From positions 1,997,411 through 2,061,410 of the forward strand of contig RPFO01000114.1 of assembly GCA_009746045.1 (NCBI GenBank): a stretch of 64,000 bases of DNA. The letters run 5' to 3'. How positions within the stretch are numbered: position 1 is the stretch's first letter; every line of letters starts with the position of its first letter. The position numbers and the translations under genes are program-made. The notes beneath the pieces are model-generated. The model saw only the letters and a list, made by a program, of their open reading frames with translations. It ran no database searches and had not been told where the DNA came from. Source of the DNA: Mesostigma viride (taxonomy: Eukaryota; Streptophyta; Mesostigmatophyceae; Mesostigmatales; Mesostigmataceae). Shown here piece by piece: positions 53,600 to 64,000 of the stretch.

Positions 53600-54047
53600 A
53601 TAAAGCCAACCGTGGACTTTTGGTGATAGACTCGGCATAGACCGTGTGCCGGCTACACTAGACTGGGTGATATGTCCTCACCTGGCGTGCCCCAGGCCGC
53701 GCGCGGCAGGGCCGCCACCCGTGGACTTTCCGTGATATAACTCGGCATGGACATGTGCTACACTAGACGTGACGGGCTCACACCCGGGCAGCCTCCTGGT
53801 TTGTCTGTAATATGGAGGCAGATGGTACGCAAGGATGGATGGCAAGTAGTGATGAAGGAGACCACCCCCAAGTCTGTGGGGGCTCCGCGTGTTACCGCGT
53901 ATGGCATTCATAGCGATTCGGGCCGTGGTGCCCACGCCCCTGTAACTAGGACCTAGATAGCTTACACCATCCATTCCATCCCACTTTCCCCTCCAACTGA
54001 GGACTTATGCTCACGTGACGCAGCCACGTGTCTGTTAAGTAATTAAT
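53600..54047 (+). mobile_element. SINE-like element, full copy plus tandem partial copy
   Basis: A partial head (about 53608-53690, CGTGGACTTTTGGTGATAGA) precedes a near-complete copy (53697-54047) of the element at 29629-29989, ending in CACGTGACGCAGCCACGTGT and a TTAATTAA tail. The first starts directly after the stop codon of the preceding gene, so its 3' UTR may consist of SINE sequence. Confidence 0.85.
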
Positions 54048-54057
54048 TAATTAATCT

Positions 54058-54172
54058 CCATTCATATTCATCATCCTGAACGACTCGAAAACGCGGACAA
54101 CATAACGCCAGGCTCGAGCTACCATGGTCCGGATTCTCTCGATTTCTGGCCTGCGCTGGTTGTCTCCATGAT
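54058..54172 (-). mobile_element. LINE 3' fragment after the SINE tail
   Basis: Reads (minus) from GACAACCAGCGCAGGCCAGA to the GATGATGAATATGAATGGAG tail. It abuts the (TTAA)n tail of the SINE-like element. Confidence 0.8.
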
Positions 54173-54679
54173 ATTCTGATTTGTCTCCATGATATAGATA
54201 GTCACTAGAGGGGGACATAATCCTCATGACTGAGCTGTCCTCTACTGCATTCCCGGTTTAGTGGCAGATGAGGGGGTGCAGTGTAGCAATCATCCTTGAT
54301 CAGGGGCAGCTAGTAAACTCCGCCTGCGGACTTCTACCCTGGCTAGCAATTGACCGCGGCCGGCCCATGGGGAAAAAACAGGAGCATGCCCCTCAGGAAG
54401 GTGCTTATCGCAGAAGGCGGCCCATTTCTCCTAATTGTCTATCATGCGGGCGCAGATCGAGTACGGATAGTCCCAGAAGAAGCCCTGCATCCTCAAGCAG
54501 TTGTGTCTCCGATAGGTACAAGTGCGCCGCGTCGGTGCGGGGCGCGCACAACTAGTATGCCTGAGTGGGTTGCAACGGGACAAGGGGACCCCGTGCGATC
54601 GATAGGAGGAGGCATGTCTACCTGCATGGTGGCCGGCCGGTCTGAAGCCCCCCGTCGGCAGGGCCCACATCGGTATTCA

Positions 54680-54955
54680 CCTGGTCTGTGCGGGCAAGAT
54701 CAGGCCGGCTGCACAGAGGAGGTGGCGGCGTCGGATGGTGCGCCGTATGCAGGCCGTGACAAGAGGGAGCTCGCAGTAGAGCAGCCTCGGCCCCGGTGCG
54801 GCGCTAGCGCTCTTGGTATCGGACGCGTAGGATAAGACGGAGCCATCTATAGTGACGGTGCCATCAAGCTGCCATTGCCCAGCGCCTGGGCCATGTGGGG
54901 TCCATGCCTCGCAGCCGATAAGGATGAGGATGCTGAGGACAAGGGCCTTGAACAT
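54680..54955 (-). CDS. possible first exon of a secreted protein
   Basis: An ATG at 54955 opens MFKALVLSILILIGCEAWTP, a strong signal peptide, followed by GQWQLDGTVTIDGSVLSYAS. Beyond about residue 60 the frame becomes Arg-rich, and an acceptor-like CCTCCTCTGTGCAG at about 54710-54723 suggests an intron in between. Further exons would lie to the left (perhaps around 54430-54500, FFWDYPYSIC) but are not established. Confidence 0.35.
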
Positions 54956-55149
54956 GCAGAATGCGCTTGCGCCGCTCACGTAGGTAGCGACATCAGTCCA
55001 AAAACCTGCCTATTTTAAGGTATAAAGATACATGCCCCCAATGAAACACGTGCTCCCGTCGGCGAGTCACGAAGTGTTAACCCCAACGGATGAATGGTTG
55101 GACAAACCATGTCCCCAATCCCCACCGGCACCCAGGAACTGCTTACTTT

Positions 55150-56015
55150 GATCAACATTTTTACACCATCAATACACATGGGCTGCTGTGTCCCTGCCCA
55201 CTTGTGGCCGTGATCGAGAGAAGCTAGGGCGCCCTCCCTCGTTGTGTATAGGGGTTTCAAGAAAGTTCCTTAATTTACTCTGTACATTGGCAGGTCCACG
55301 TTACACAGTCACGTGCTTAATGGGATGCCTTATAGTATTTGCACCCACGCTTGCACCCACACCATGATGGAGAGAGCGCTCTGCGGCCTGCCGCCCACTT
55401 GGGGCAGTGAGAGAAGCTAGGGCGCCTTCCCTAGCTCCTTCGATCTCATTGTGTACAGAGAGCTCTAGGTTCCTTTCTTGGTACATACCCACGTGACACA
55501 GTCTACGTGATGAATGGGCTGCCGTCATTGAGCTGATATTGATCGCAAAGAAAGGAATTACTTGCAGTTCTAAGTCTTGACTGCGGGCCTGCCTGGGATG
55601 ATGAACTCGAACATGTCAGGGCACAATGGATGCTCCGCAACACAGTTGAAAGTGCACGCACTTCAAGCAGGCCGGCGTACCTGGCCTGCTGAAACTACAA
55701 ACAGATCGAAATGTCCATTAGCTACTAGCTAGTTGCTGCATAAGCTGGTTGACGCATAAGCTGGTTGACGCATAAGCTGTGCGTCAGCCTACCTATGGTA
55801 TTGCATGGTTGTATTGCACGGCCACAGTGTTGCGCCCTGGCACCATGCTGTGGAGAGATCGAGCGCTCTGTGGCCTGCCCACTTGTGGCAGTGAGAGAAG
55901 CCTAGGGTGCCCTCCCTCTTTCTCGTTGTGTATAGGGTCGAAGGGTCCTTTACTCTGTATTGGCACCGGTCGGCCACTTGACGCAGTCACGTGCTTATCA
56001 ATTAATTGATTAGTT
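55150..56015. repeat. three dispersed copies of a CACGTG-ended repeat
   Basis: Copies at about 55190-55325, 55395-55530 and 55880-56010 share GAGAGAAGCTAGGGCGCCCT, TTGTGTATAGGG-type sequence and the ending TGACGCAGTCACGTGCTTA. This ending is also the 3' end of the SINE-like family at 29629-29989, although the bodies differ. Confidence 0.7.
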
Positions 56016-57304
56016 GCCGCAGGCAAACACTGCATGCCAGGTCCTGTTGGCCATGTGAGTGGCCCATGACTTCTCATTCCCTGCCCCCCCGGCCCCCGCA
56101 CAACTGTGCCTTGGTGACCATGGTTCCACGGGTCCAACATCTGGTATCCCTCGTTAAAGCCCATGCAGCTCTAGACATTTTTTAAGAACAGTGGCCTTCT
56201 TTAGAAAAAGCAAAGGGCAACCACATTATAGGTTTAAGTTGGCCAAAAGCCTGTAATAGTTGGGTATAAAACTGCTTTGGGGCGCTGCCACGTGCTGGTG
56301 CCGCAGACTCCCCCATTTTGAACAGTGCCGGTCCACCCCCCCACCCCAATCCTCACCATACCCCGGTGGGTTGGCTTACTGTCCCAGCAACATTGCGCCG
56401 CGGTGCATCCTTCGATCATGTGTTAACACCATGCACTGCAGTGACAGGTGCATGCTCGGACCTGCAAGCCCTGCAGGCCCTGCAAGCTTCCGCTTCCGGT
56501 TTGTCTGTCTCAAGCTGCAGCAAGTTGAGCCTTATCGCAAGCCGACCTTCCCGCTGCTGTGGTGTGGCCACATATCCTTGCAGCCTACCTGCCTGCACCT
56601 GTAACTTGCAAGTCTACCAACTCACGTGCATAGTGCAAATCTAGTAGCGAAGCATACTAGTCAGTGACCACTATTACCCTCCGCACCCACAGTCTTGTGA
56701 ACGTGCATGTGTCTTGACACCAGGCTACTGCCAGGCTGCTGACTGAGTCGCGCTTCTTGGCGTCCAATAACTCGTGCATGCGACTGTGTATGGCAGTATG
56801 TGCATGCAAATCGACAATTCTAGCATACCCTGTTACGTCTATAGTACAGGTGTATGCATATCATGCTCGCCTGCACCACCCTATGTATGTACAGCGATGC
56901 GTATCTAATTTTCTGCACCCCCCCTTCATGCGAGGAGCTCATGTGCACTATTAATCGCAAACTGGTTTGATGTGCATCAAATGATTCAAATCTACCCAAG
57001 AACCGGTGAAGGCAGTATGTTACAGTGGACAGAATACTATCAGTGCTAAAGTATAATACAAAAATATATAATACAAAAGTATACAGCCTGGATTGCATCC
57101 CCCAGCAATCGGTGAGATAAACCTCAAAGCACATGCACACAAACCACACTGCGACCTAGCATACCTTGGTGCACATACCAGCTTGACTTTACGCTGCCGA
57201 CCGTGCAGCAACCAAGTGCTTTTGTAGTGCCTGAAGGCCCACGTTTTGGACTCAATTGAGTGCAAAGGGCCTATAGACAACAGATGTTACACAGTGCTGC
57301 TTGC
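56016..57304. other. 3' flank of the minus-strand gene, no gene recognised
   Basis: Unique sequence; short frames only. It should include the 3' UTR of the gene ending at 57305. Confidence 0.4.
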
Positions 57305-60300
57305 TCATGCAGCGGGGACGCAGGCATCTGTGGCTTCATCGCAGAATTCGCCGAATCGGCACAGTAGTAGATCGGGGCTGCTCACGCACACACCATCACG
57401 GCACTTATCCGCTGTGCACAATTGGCCATCGTCGCAGTCGCCGTCATAAGCACACTCCGCCAAGGCTGCCACATGCAGGCACGTGAAACAGACAATCAAT
57501 AGAAAGGTCTGACAGCCAGTGTCAACACACGGCACGATGCCTGAGTAGGGGTGCAAGCTCAAACATATCAATCAAATAATGTTAATAACAAACATGTGGT
57601 GAGAAAACCAGCCATGGGGTGATAAACATCACGTACACACAGGAAGGTATGATCTGGGCTGAGCACACAAAACTCAGTGGGATGTTAGAGTTTGTATGTG
57701 TGACACAAGAGAGCGGTCTATCATAACGGCGTTGAATAAATACTAGGCAAGGAATGTGGCCGTGAGCGGAGTTGGAAGCATATTTATTTATTTTTGGAAA
57801 CAATTTCAATTTTATTTATGTCGGAAAGAATGTGAGGGCACGCCGGTCTTGAAACGCTGGCATGCGGATGGTCCGAAGCACAGTAAGGGGGAGGTAAAAT
57901 GCTTGATCACAGTTCCAGACCGTTTTCACAAGACCAGGAAATAATGGTCTATGCCGGAAGCTGCATGTTGCTATTCTCACTCGGCTGCCGGCCTGCGTAG
58001 TCTATTCCACAGAGGCTAGCAAGCATTCTTCTGCAGGATGTATTCATCATGCTGCACGCATGCACGTAGCCAATTCACAGCCTATTCACTGAGCACTCCC
58101 AAAACCTGTTCGCATGCCTTCATATAGCTTGTACTTTGGAACTAAGCCAGGGTTCTGGCACACTCCAACCAATTAAAGTGCACTGCGTGGACAGATGCAA
58201 TCAGCGATTAGGCATGCATTCAGCACGGTGTCGGTCACGCCAGACCAAGGGACGATAAGGGAAATGGTTAACATACGAAAGGAGAAATGGTCAAGAGACC
58301 GTCCAAGGGCAGCACCGTCACTGCTGGCGCTTCCCTTTGCAACTAAGGTGTGACCTCGCGCCAGCGTAATAGTCAGATAGTAAGGGACTGACTGATAGTC
58401 ACAAAGGCCCAATCGTCGCAATATTAGGCAGCAGCACCGTGAGCAAGGAGCGGTACCCTGTACGGCTGACAGTACATACCCCACCTCGCGGTCTAGTACA
58501 CAGTGTACGCCGATGGCATTCCCCCACAGTGCTATACCATCCAATCACAAATGGGCAGGTAGGGGGGGGGGGGAGGGAAGGACCAATGAATCAACCCAAC
58601 GTACAGGGGAGGACCAATGCATCAACCCAACGTAGAGGGGAGGACCAATAAATCAACCCAACCTAGAATACCCACCATGGCAGCTCTTAAAGCGCATCGC
58701 GCCCATGTACGTGGCCGAGCGGGACGCCCCCCACGGACCCAGCAGGTACAGGGTGCAGCCGTCCACCGGGTCGACGCGCACCTCGGTGCGCCCGCCGAAG
58801 GAAGCCGTGACGGACGCCGTCGTCCCCGCAACCAACTGCACCTCCGGAGTGGTCATGCGTCCTAGGGGCGCCACGGCCGCGCGCCCCGTGTAGAAGAGGC
58901 TAGGGAGGACACTACTGGGGGCGGCATTGCTCTGCACGGCAACGTAGCCCATCGCAATGTTGCCCTGTCGGTCAATGCTGGCACTCGGGAGCCAGCGGTC
59001 CTTGCCGTCAGGGGCGTGAAAGCCCTGCTGGTGCAGCTCCCAGGTGGAGCCGGTTCCTAGCTTTGACCGCCGCAGCTCCACCCACGTGATTGATGCCTGG
59101 GGAGTGGAGAGGAGAGGCATGAGGCAGGAGGCACGAGGCACGAGGCAGGAGGCAGGAGGCAGGAGGCAGGAGGCAGGAGGCAGGAGGCAGGAGGCAGGAG
59201 GCAGGAGGCAGGAGGCAGGAGGCAGGAGGCAGGAGGCAGGAGGCAGGAGGCAGGAGGCAGGAGGCAGGAGGCAGGAGGCAGGAGGCAGGAGGCAGGAGGC
59301 AGGAGGCAGGAGGCAGGAGGCAGGAGGCAGGAGGCAGGAGGCAGGAGGCAGGAGGCAGGAGGCAGGAGGCAGGAGGCAGGAGGCAGGAGGCAGGAGGCAG
59401 GAGGCAGGAGGCAGGAGGCAGGAGGCAGGAGGCAGGAGGCAGGAGGCAGGAGGCAGGAGGCAGGAGGCAAAAGCACGTACAAGCAAGGGTGTGGCATGAG
59501 GACTATGCCGTACTATACACCACCTTCACTTCTTTACCAAACCTAGGCTAGGTGCTCGCCGGTTTAAGACGCTGTATGAAACGAGACATAACAAAACACT
59601 TTTATGTACTGGGTCATCATTCAGCACTATGTACTCGATCTGAGCCGACCCAGCCATATATGCAGGGGGGACGTCAATCCATACAATGGCGCACTATGAC
59701 ACGGATGAATGAACGCCCCCATTGAACCAAACGCATCATCCAGATAATACCAGGTCCAGCAGAACATGATGTCATCATCACATGCATGAGTGGCATCAAT
59801 TCGCTGCCACGCATGCCTGGCTCACCTGGCCGCTGCCCCCCTTGGCCAAGAACGTGCCCAGCAGCGCCTCGTAGTCCCCAAAGTCCCGGTACGCCACCCG
59901 CGACCTCACGCTGTCCTGGTAGGGCAGCAGCTTGACGCTTGACCCTGGCTGTGCGAAGCATGCCACGTCTTGTGCTGATCCGCAGAATGTGACATCAAAC
60001 TCGGCGACCCGAACGAGCGCCGTGCGATTTAACGTGGCCCCACCAGGGACCGCGAACTTTGGACACGCCTGCCACACCTCCACATAGTCACCGGTCGCGT
60101 CATTCGCCCCTGCTGGTCCTGCGGTAACCTCATCATCCACTTGGCGCATGAGAAAGTTGCAAGCTGTGAGCGAGCCATCCGCGCCACTTGGCCGTATCCG
60201 GCCCTCCAGGTGCGCGGGCATGAGCCCCTGTAGCTGGAAGCCCAGCAGCGGGGGCGCCTCCAGCCGCACCATCGTGCGCGGCGTCTGCTGCGCCACCAGG

Positions 60301-63300
60301 CGCTCGCGGTCTATGGCGTACACCACGGGCGGGTTCTCGGTCGTGGCGACGTAGTAGCCGTCCGGCATGAGGGCCACGGCTACATGGCCCGGACTGCCGA
60401 TCAGCGGGAAGGTGAACCCTCGGAAGAGCAGGCCATAGGGGATATTGGTCAGCGAGCGGAGCATGCACAGGCTGGTCACCCCATTGGCGCGGGAGACCTC
60501 CATGATGAGCCAGATGTCTGCCAGGTGGTCATAGATCACCGCGGGCGCTCCCGCAAAGGGTCCGATGCGGCAGGGGGTGCCCGACCGGTGGAACTGGGTT
60601 AGGAAGGACTGTTTGAGGAGCAGCCAGGGCTGGCGTGCGTACACGCGGTAGATGGCTCGGTTGAAGTTGGAGTTCACGATGGAGATGATGTGGGCGGGGC
60701 CGATTGCAAATGCCGGCATGGGGGGGTTGGCCCCCTGCCCCCGCTCACTGTACGTGAGCACCGGGGGTGTGAGCGTCTCGCCAGCTGCAAGGAGAGCTCG
60801 AGCGCCACAAATAGGGGTGGCAGCGCTGCTATCATATATACACACCTTATAGAATTTTGCAAGGGAGACTTCACAATCACATGCGAGAGCAAATCTCGAC
60901 ATACAATATAAGAACATCAAGTAGCAGCCATTCTTGATGGAGGGCTTGAATTCCACTTCAATAGCAGAGCACATTCTTATAGTAGGCATTCTTGAGTGAG
61001 GGCTTGAATTCAATAGAGCACATTCTTATAGAAGTAACCAATCAAGGCTGGGGGAACCTATGCCTGGCGGAATCCCCTTATTTGCCCTTTTACCTTACCC
61101 CGACAGACAGGCACTTACTCAGGATGGCGTTCAAGCCGCTGATCGCTGACACCACGCTGGGCGACCGGGTCGCATCCGTGCCGTTGCAAGCTCCCGCTGC
61201 TTCCAGGTACGAGCTCAGCGGGCAGTCCTCAATCACAAACGCCCGCCCGCACTCCACCAGCGTCTGGATGTACCGCGAGCCTGTGGTGGGTGACGTTGCG
61301 GTTGTCAGAACCTCGATGACCTTGCTCAGGCAACCGCAGCAGCTCTGGCCGGAGCTGCCTGGGCCCCAACAATCTGGGCTGGGGCACCCGAGGTCGTCTC
61401 TCTTGAATAAGGGGAACTGGCAGGCTCCGTTCTCCGATTCCAGCAGGATCAGGGCGTACTCCAATCCGAGGGCAGCCTCCTCACAGACTGCTCGGATGGG
61501 AGGGGAGGAGGGAGGGGGAGAAAGGGGAGGAGGAAGTCCTGAGCTGGGTAGAGGCAGTGGGGACGGAGGCGGAGGAATCGGCTTGGGAGGAGGTGGATTT
61601 GGGTTGGGAGGAGGTGGGGGAGGAAACCTTGGGCTCTGGGGTGGAGGGGGGGGATGCATCTGCGGAGGCGGCAGTGGCACGCCCACGGCGGCAAACAGGT
61701 TGTTCATCTGGGTGGTGAAGCTGCACTGCTCCGCATATTCCACAATGTTGCCGATGGGGCATCCCGCGATGGTGCTGCGCCCACAGGCGAACAGCTGCCG
61801 AAGCGAGGTGACGTTGAGAGCGGCGGTGTCGACCTGTGCGCGGAGGCCTGGGGGATGGCACACCCAAGGGGGTAGAAGGTAGACGCAGACAGGGACCAAA
61901 CGATGGGTGAAAGAAAAGGAACTCGATTTTCGATGTTATTTATGGGTAGATCCAGGCGCCCGCAGAGGGTAGATAGCGACGGGGACCAACACCCCGATGT
62001 GTAAAGAACATTACAGCGCCAGTGAAACAAGAGTATTCATACCCATAGAGGACTCAAAGAACAAGTGGGTCCACTGAATATTCCAATATCTAAAAACGTA
62101 GATCCTCACGAAAAGCTCCACTACAAGGCTCTGCCCAAGCATGAACAGGTGAGCACAGACCCCAGTGACTTGGTATGCCAAGGATTTGGGGAACCAAATT
62201 ATGATTTAGTATTGTGACATTATGACCATGTCATCGGAGCGTTGTTGGCCACTATGCACATTGCACGCGGCACCAATGGAGGATGTATCTCCAAGACACA
62301 ATCTGATCCAGGATCAAGGCCTTTTTGTCATGATAACAGAAAATAGTAGCAGTATATATGATGGCCTAGTGTCTCCTATCATGGACTAGTGTGCCAACCA
62401 GGCCTTCCCTAGCGCGGAAGCATGTGCTTCACCGTAGAGGCTGGATGATGGCTCCAAGGCAGCGGCTCTTTCCAGATAACATTTTATAAGATAAGGTCAG
62501 AAAGATCAACGACACCCACAAGGGCTGAGGCCTTCTAATCCTCAACAAGCACACCTTGACCTTATTCTCGGGCACACCGTGACTAATTATTAAAAAGTTA
62601 GGACCTTACTATCGAGATGTTCCACCCCACCCCACCCCACCCCACCCCACCCCACCCCACCCCACCCCACCCCACCCCACCCCACCCACCACCCCACCCA
62701 CCCCACCCACCCCACCCCACCCACCCCACCCCACCCCACCCCACCCCACCACCCAGCCCACCCCACCCCACCCCACCCACCCCACCCCACCCCAGCCCAC
62801 CCCACCCCACCCCAGCCCACCCCACCCCACCCCAGCCCAGCCCACCCCACCCCACCCCACCCCAGCCCACCCCACCCCAGCCCAGCCCACCCACCCCACC
62901 CCAGCCCACCCCACCCCACCCCACCCCACCCCACCCACCCCACCCCACCCCACCCCACCCCACCCACCCCACCCCAGCCCACCCCACCCCACCCCACCCC
63001 ACCCCACCCACCCCACCCCACCCCACCCCACCCACCCCACCCCACCCCACCCCAGCCCAGCCCAGCCCACCCCAGCCCAGCCCACCCCACCCCACCCCAC
63101 CCCAGCCCACCCCACCCCACCCCACCCCCCAGCCCACCCCACCCCACCCCAGCCCAGCCCACCCACCCCACCCCACCCACCCCACCCCACCCCACCCAGC
63201 CCACCCCACCCCACCCCAGCCCACCCCACCCCACCCCACCCCACCCCACCCACCCACCCCCAGCCCACCCCACCCCACCCCAGCCCACCCCACCCACCCC

Positions 63301-64000
63301 AGCCCACCCCACCCCACCCCAGCCCACCCCACCCACCCCACCCCACCCACCCCACCCCACCCCACCCCACCCCACCCACCCCACCCACCCCACCCACCCC
63401 ACCCCACCCCACCCACCCACCCCACCCACCCCACCCCACCCCACCCACCCCACCCCACCCCACCCACCCCACCCACCCCACCCCACCCCACCCCACCCCA
63501 CCCCACCCCACCCACCCACCCCACCCACCCACCCACCCACCCCACCCCACCCCACCCCACCCCACCCCACCCCACCCCACCCCACCCCACCAAAATTATG
63601 CTTAATTAGCCTTACAACTTAACTGACCTTAACACGGCACTGTTAACGCTACCATTAAGCGCGGATTTCTCGTTTCGCGCTTGCTATAAACCATCCATGC
63701 CTGCACTCTTCTGACGACCTGATCCAAGAAAGTGCATTTATGAGACTCACAAGGGCACGGGTTCTGGCAGTTATTGATGCGTTGCTTGCAGTCGGACGCG
63801 GGGCAGAAACTGTCATCCCAGTTGTACTGGCCAAACGTGCACTCTCCCAATGGGGTGATGGCCCGGACCAGAGCAGCCGTCAACTCATCATCCAAAAGTT
63901 GACATTCCTGCTCCGACAACCCCGACCTCGGTGGTGGAGGCGGTGGTGGGCGTGGGGTGGTGCTGGGGGGAGGGCGTGGGGCCGGGGCAGAGCCTTGTGG
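57305..64000 (-). CDS. large secreted modular protein, C-terminal five exons (5' end beyond window)
   Basis: Exons in coding order: 64000-63751 (partial), 61847-61119, 60784-59826, 59096-58676 and 57465-57305 (stop TGA). All junctions are GT-AG and phase-consistent. Domains: a proline-rich stretch (PRPPPSTTPRPPPPPPRSG), cysteine-rich repeat 1 (GECTFGQYNWDDSFCPASDC to NIVEYAEQC), a long PPPP linker (PPPPPQSPRFPPPPPPNPNP), and cysteine-rich repeat 2 (GACQFPLFKRDDLGCPSPDC to LEAAGACNG). Then comes a domain of about 450 aa: PDGYYVATTENPPVVYAIDR, YRDFGDYEALLGTFLAKGGS, ITWVELRRSK and RQGNIAMGYVAVQSN, like a large domain in secreted bacterial proteins. It ends with a six-plus-cysteine knot (ECAYDGDCDDGQLCTADKCR to FCDEATDACVPAA). 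Hydroxyproline-type linkers between Cys-rich domains recall algal extracellular-matrix proteins such as pherophorins, but I cannot assign it to that family. The role is likely in wall or matrix (inferred). Confidence 0.75.
58582..58668. repeat. 31-bp repeat, three units, in the last intron
   Basis: AGGACCAATGAATCAACCCA plus ACGTACAGGGG occurs three times just downstream (in gene direction) of the donor at 58675. Confidence 0.9.
59117..59470 (-). repeat. 7-bp array (CTGCCTC)n next to an acceptor
   Basis: About 50 units of GAGGCAG on plus. On the transcribed strand this is (CTGCCTC)n, a pure pyrimidine-G run ending about 20 bp before the acceptor at 59097-59099. It has become a roughly 350-nt polypyrimidine tract for that intron. 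Confidence 0.95.
60930..61035. repeat. two-fold repeat in the 334-bp intron
   Basis: CATTCTTGATGGAGGGCTTG then AATTCCACTTC...GAGCACATTCTTATAG and CATTCTTGAGTGAGGGCTTG then AATTCAATAGAGCACATTCT are adjacent copies. Confidence 0.85.
62617..63593 (+). repeat. 1-kb (CCCCA)n block in an intron
   Basis: Pentamers CCCCA with CCCA and CCCAG variants, G-rich on the transcribed strand (GGGGT), so the pre-mRNA of the gene could form G-quadruplexes. 331-aa GWGGVGWG frames are artefacts. Confidence 0.96.

Noticed and set aside
54350-54835. 161-aa plus-strand frame
   Set aside because: No recognisable content, and it overlaps a minus-strand signal-peptide frame of better quality.
62590-63609. Four overlapping frames of about 330 aa (GWGGVGWG / HPTPPHPT)
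   Set aside because: A (CCCCA)n tract inside a supported intron; all frames open because the unit lacks stop codons.

Overview
The window looks like nuclear DNA from a green alga, very rich in repeats. The evidence is a plastid-targeted DUF3531-type gene with seven phase-consistent exons, a cysteine-rich secreted protein with proline-rich linkers, GT-AG introns, and four retroelement classes (copia LTR element, LINE, Penelope-like reverse transcriptase, SINE-like insertions). There are no bacterial-style operons. A repeat-rich prasinophyte such as Cymbomonas would fit, but the species is a guess.

Layout. 1-3.6 kb: a possible first exon of an unknown minus-strand gene, a truncated LINE (minus) and a 218-bp tandem repeat. 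3.66-10.9 kb: the DUF3531 gene (plus); its exons total 1020 bp (339 codons plus stop), and its introns hold decayed copies of the neighbouring exon edges and several minisatellites. 11.35-14.3 kb: two DNA transposons without transposase, both flanked by TTAA and sharing one TTAA. 14.87-49.35 kb: a nested transposon complex. An outer palindromic element (A) has arms at 14.87-19.27 and 47.72-49.35 kb. Its left arm holds a LINE 3' end and a Penelope-like RT. Its loop holds a copia element (B, 19278-40716, TSD GTTTT, LTRs that look identical) and a second palindromic element (D, about 40.7-47.2 kb) with arms of inverted minisatellites. Copia is itself split by a 15-kb element (C, 21919-36981, inverted termini, TSD ATA) whose arms are inverted arrays of a 173-bp satellite. 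C carries its own nested insertions.

49.4-64 kb: a plus-strand secreted-protein gene (exons at 50351-50550, 52691-52880 and 53378-53599) with a 1.65-kb simple-repeat block in an intron; SINE and LINE fragments; a possible signal-peptide exon at 54.95 kb; and a minus-strand gene running off the right edge (exons between 57305 and 64000). That gene encodes cysteine-rich repeats with proline-rich linkers, a large extracellular domain resembling one found in bacterial proteins, and a C-terminal EGF-like knot.

Only about three host genes are convincing. Most other long open frames are translations of tandem repeats. All assignments come from reading the sequence; no search was run.
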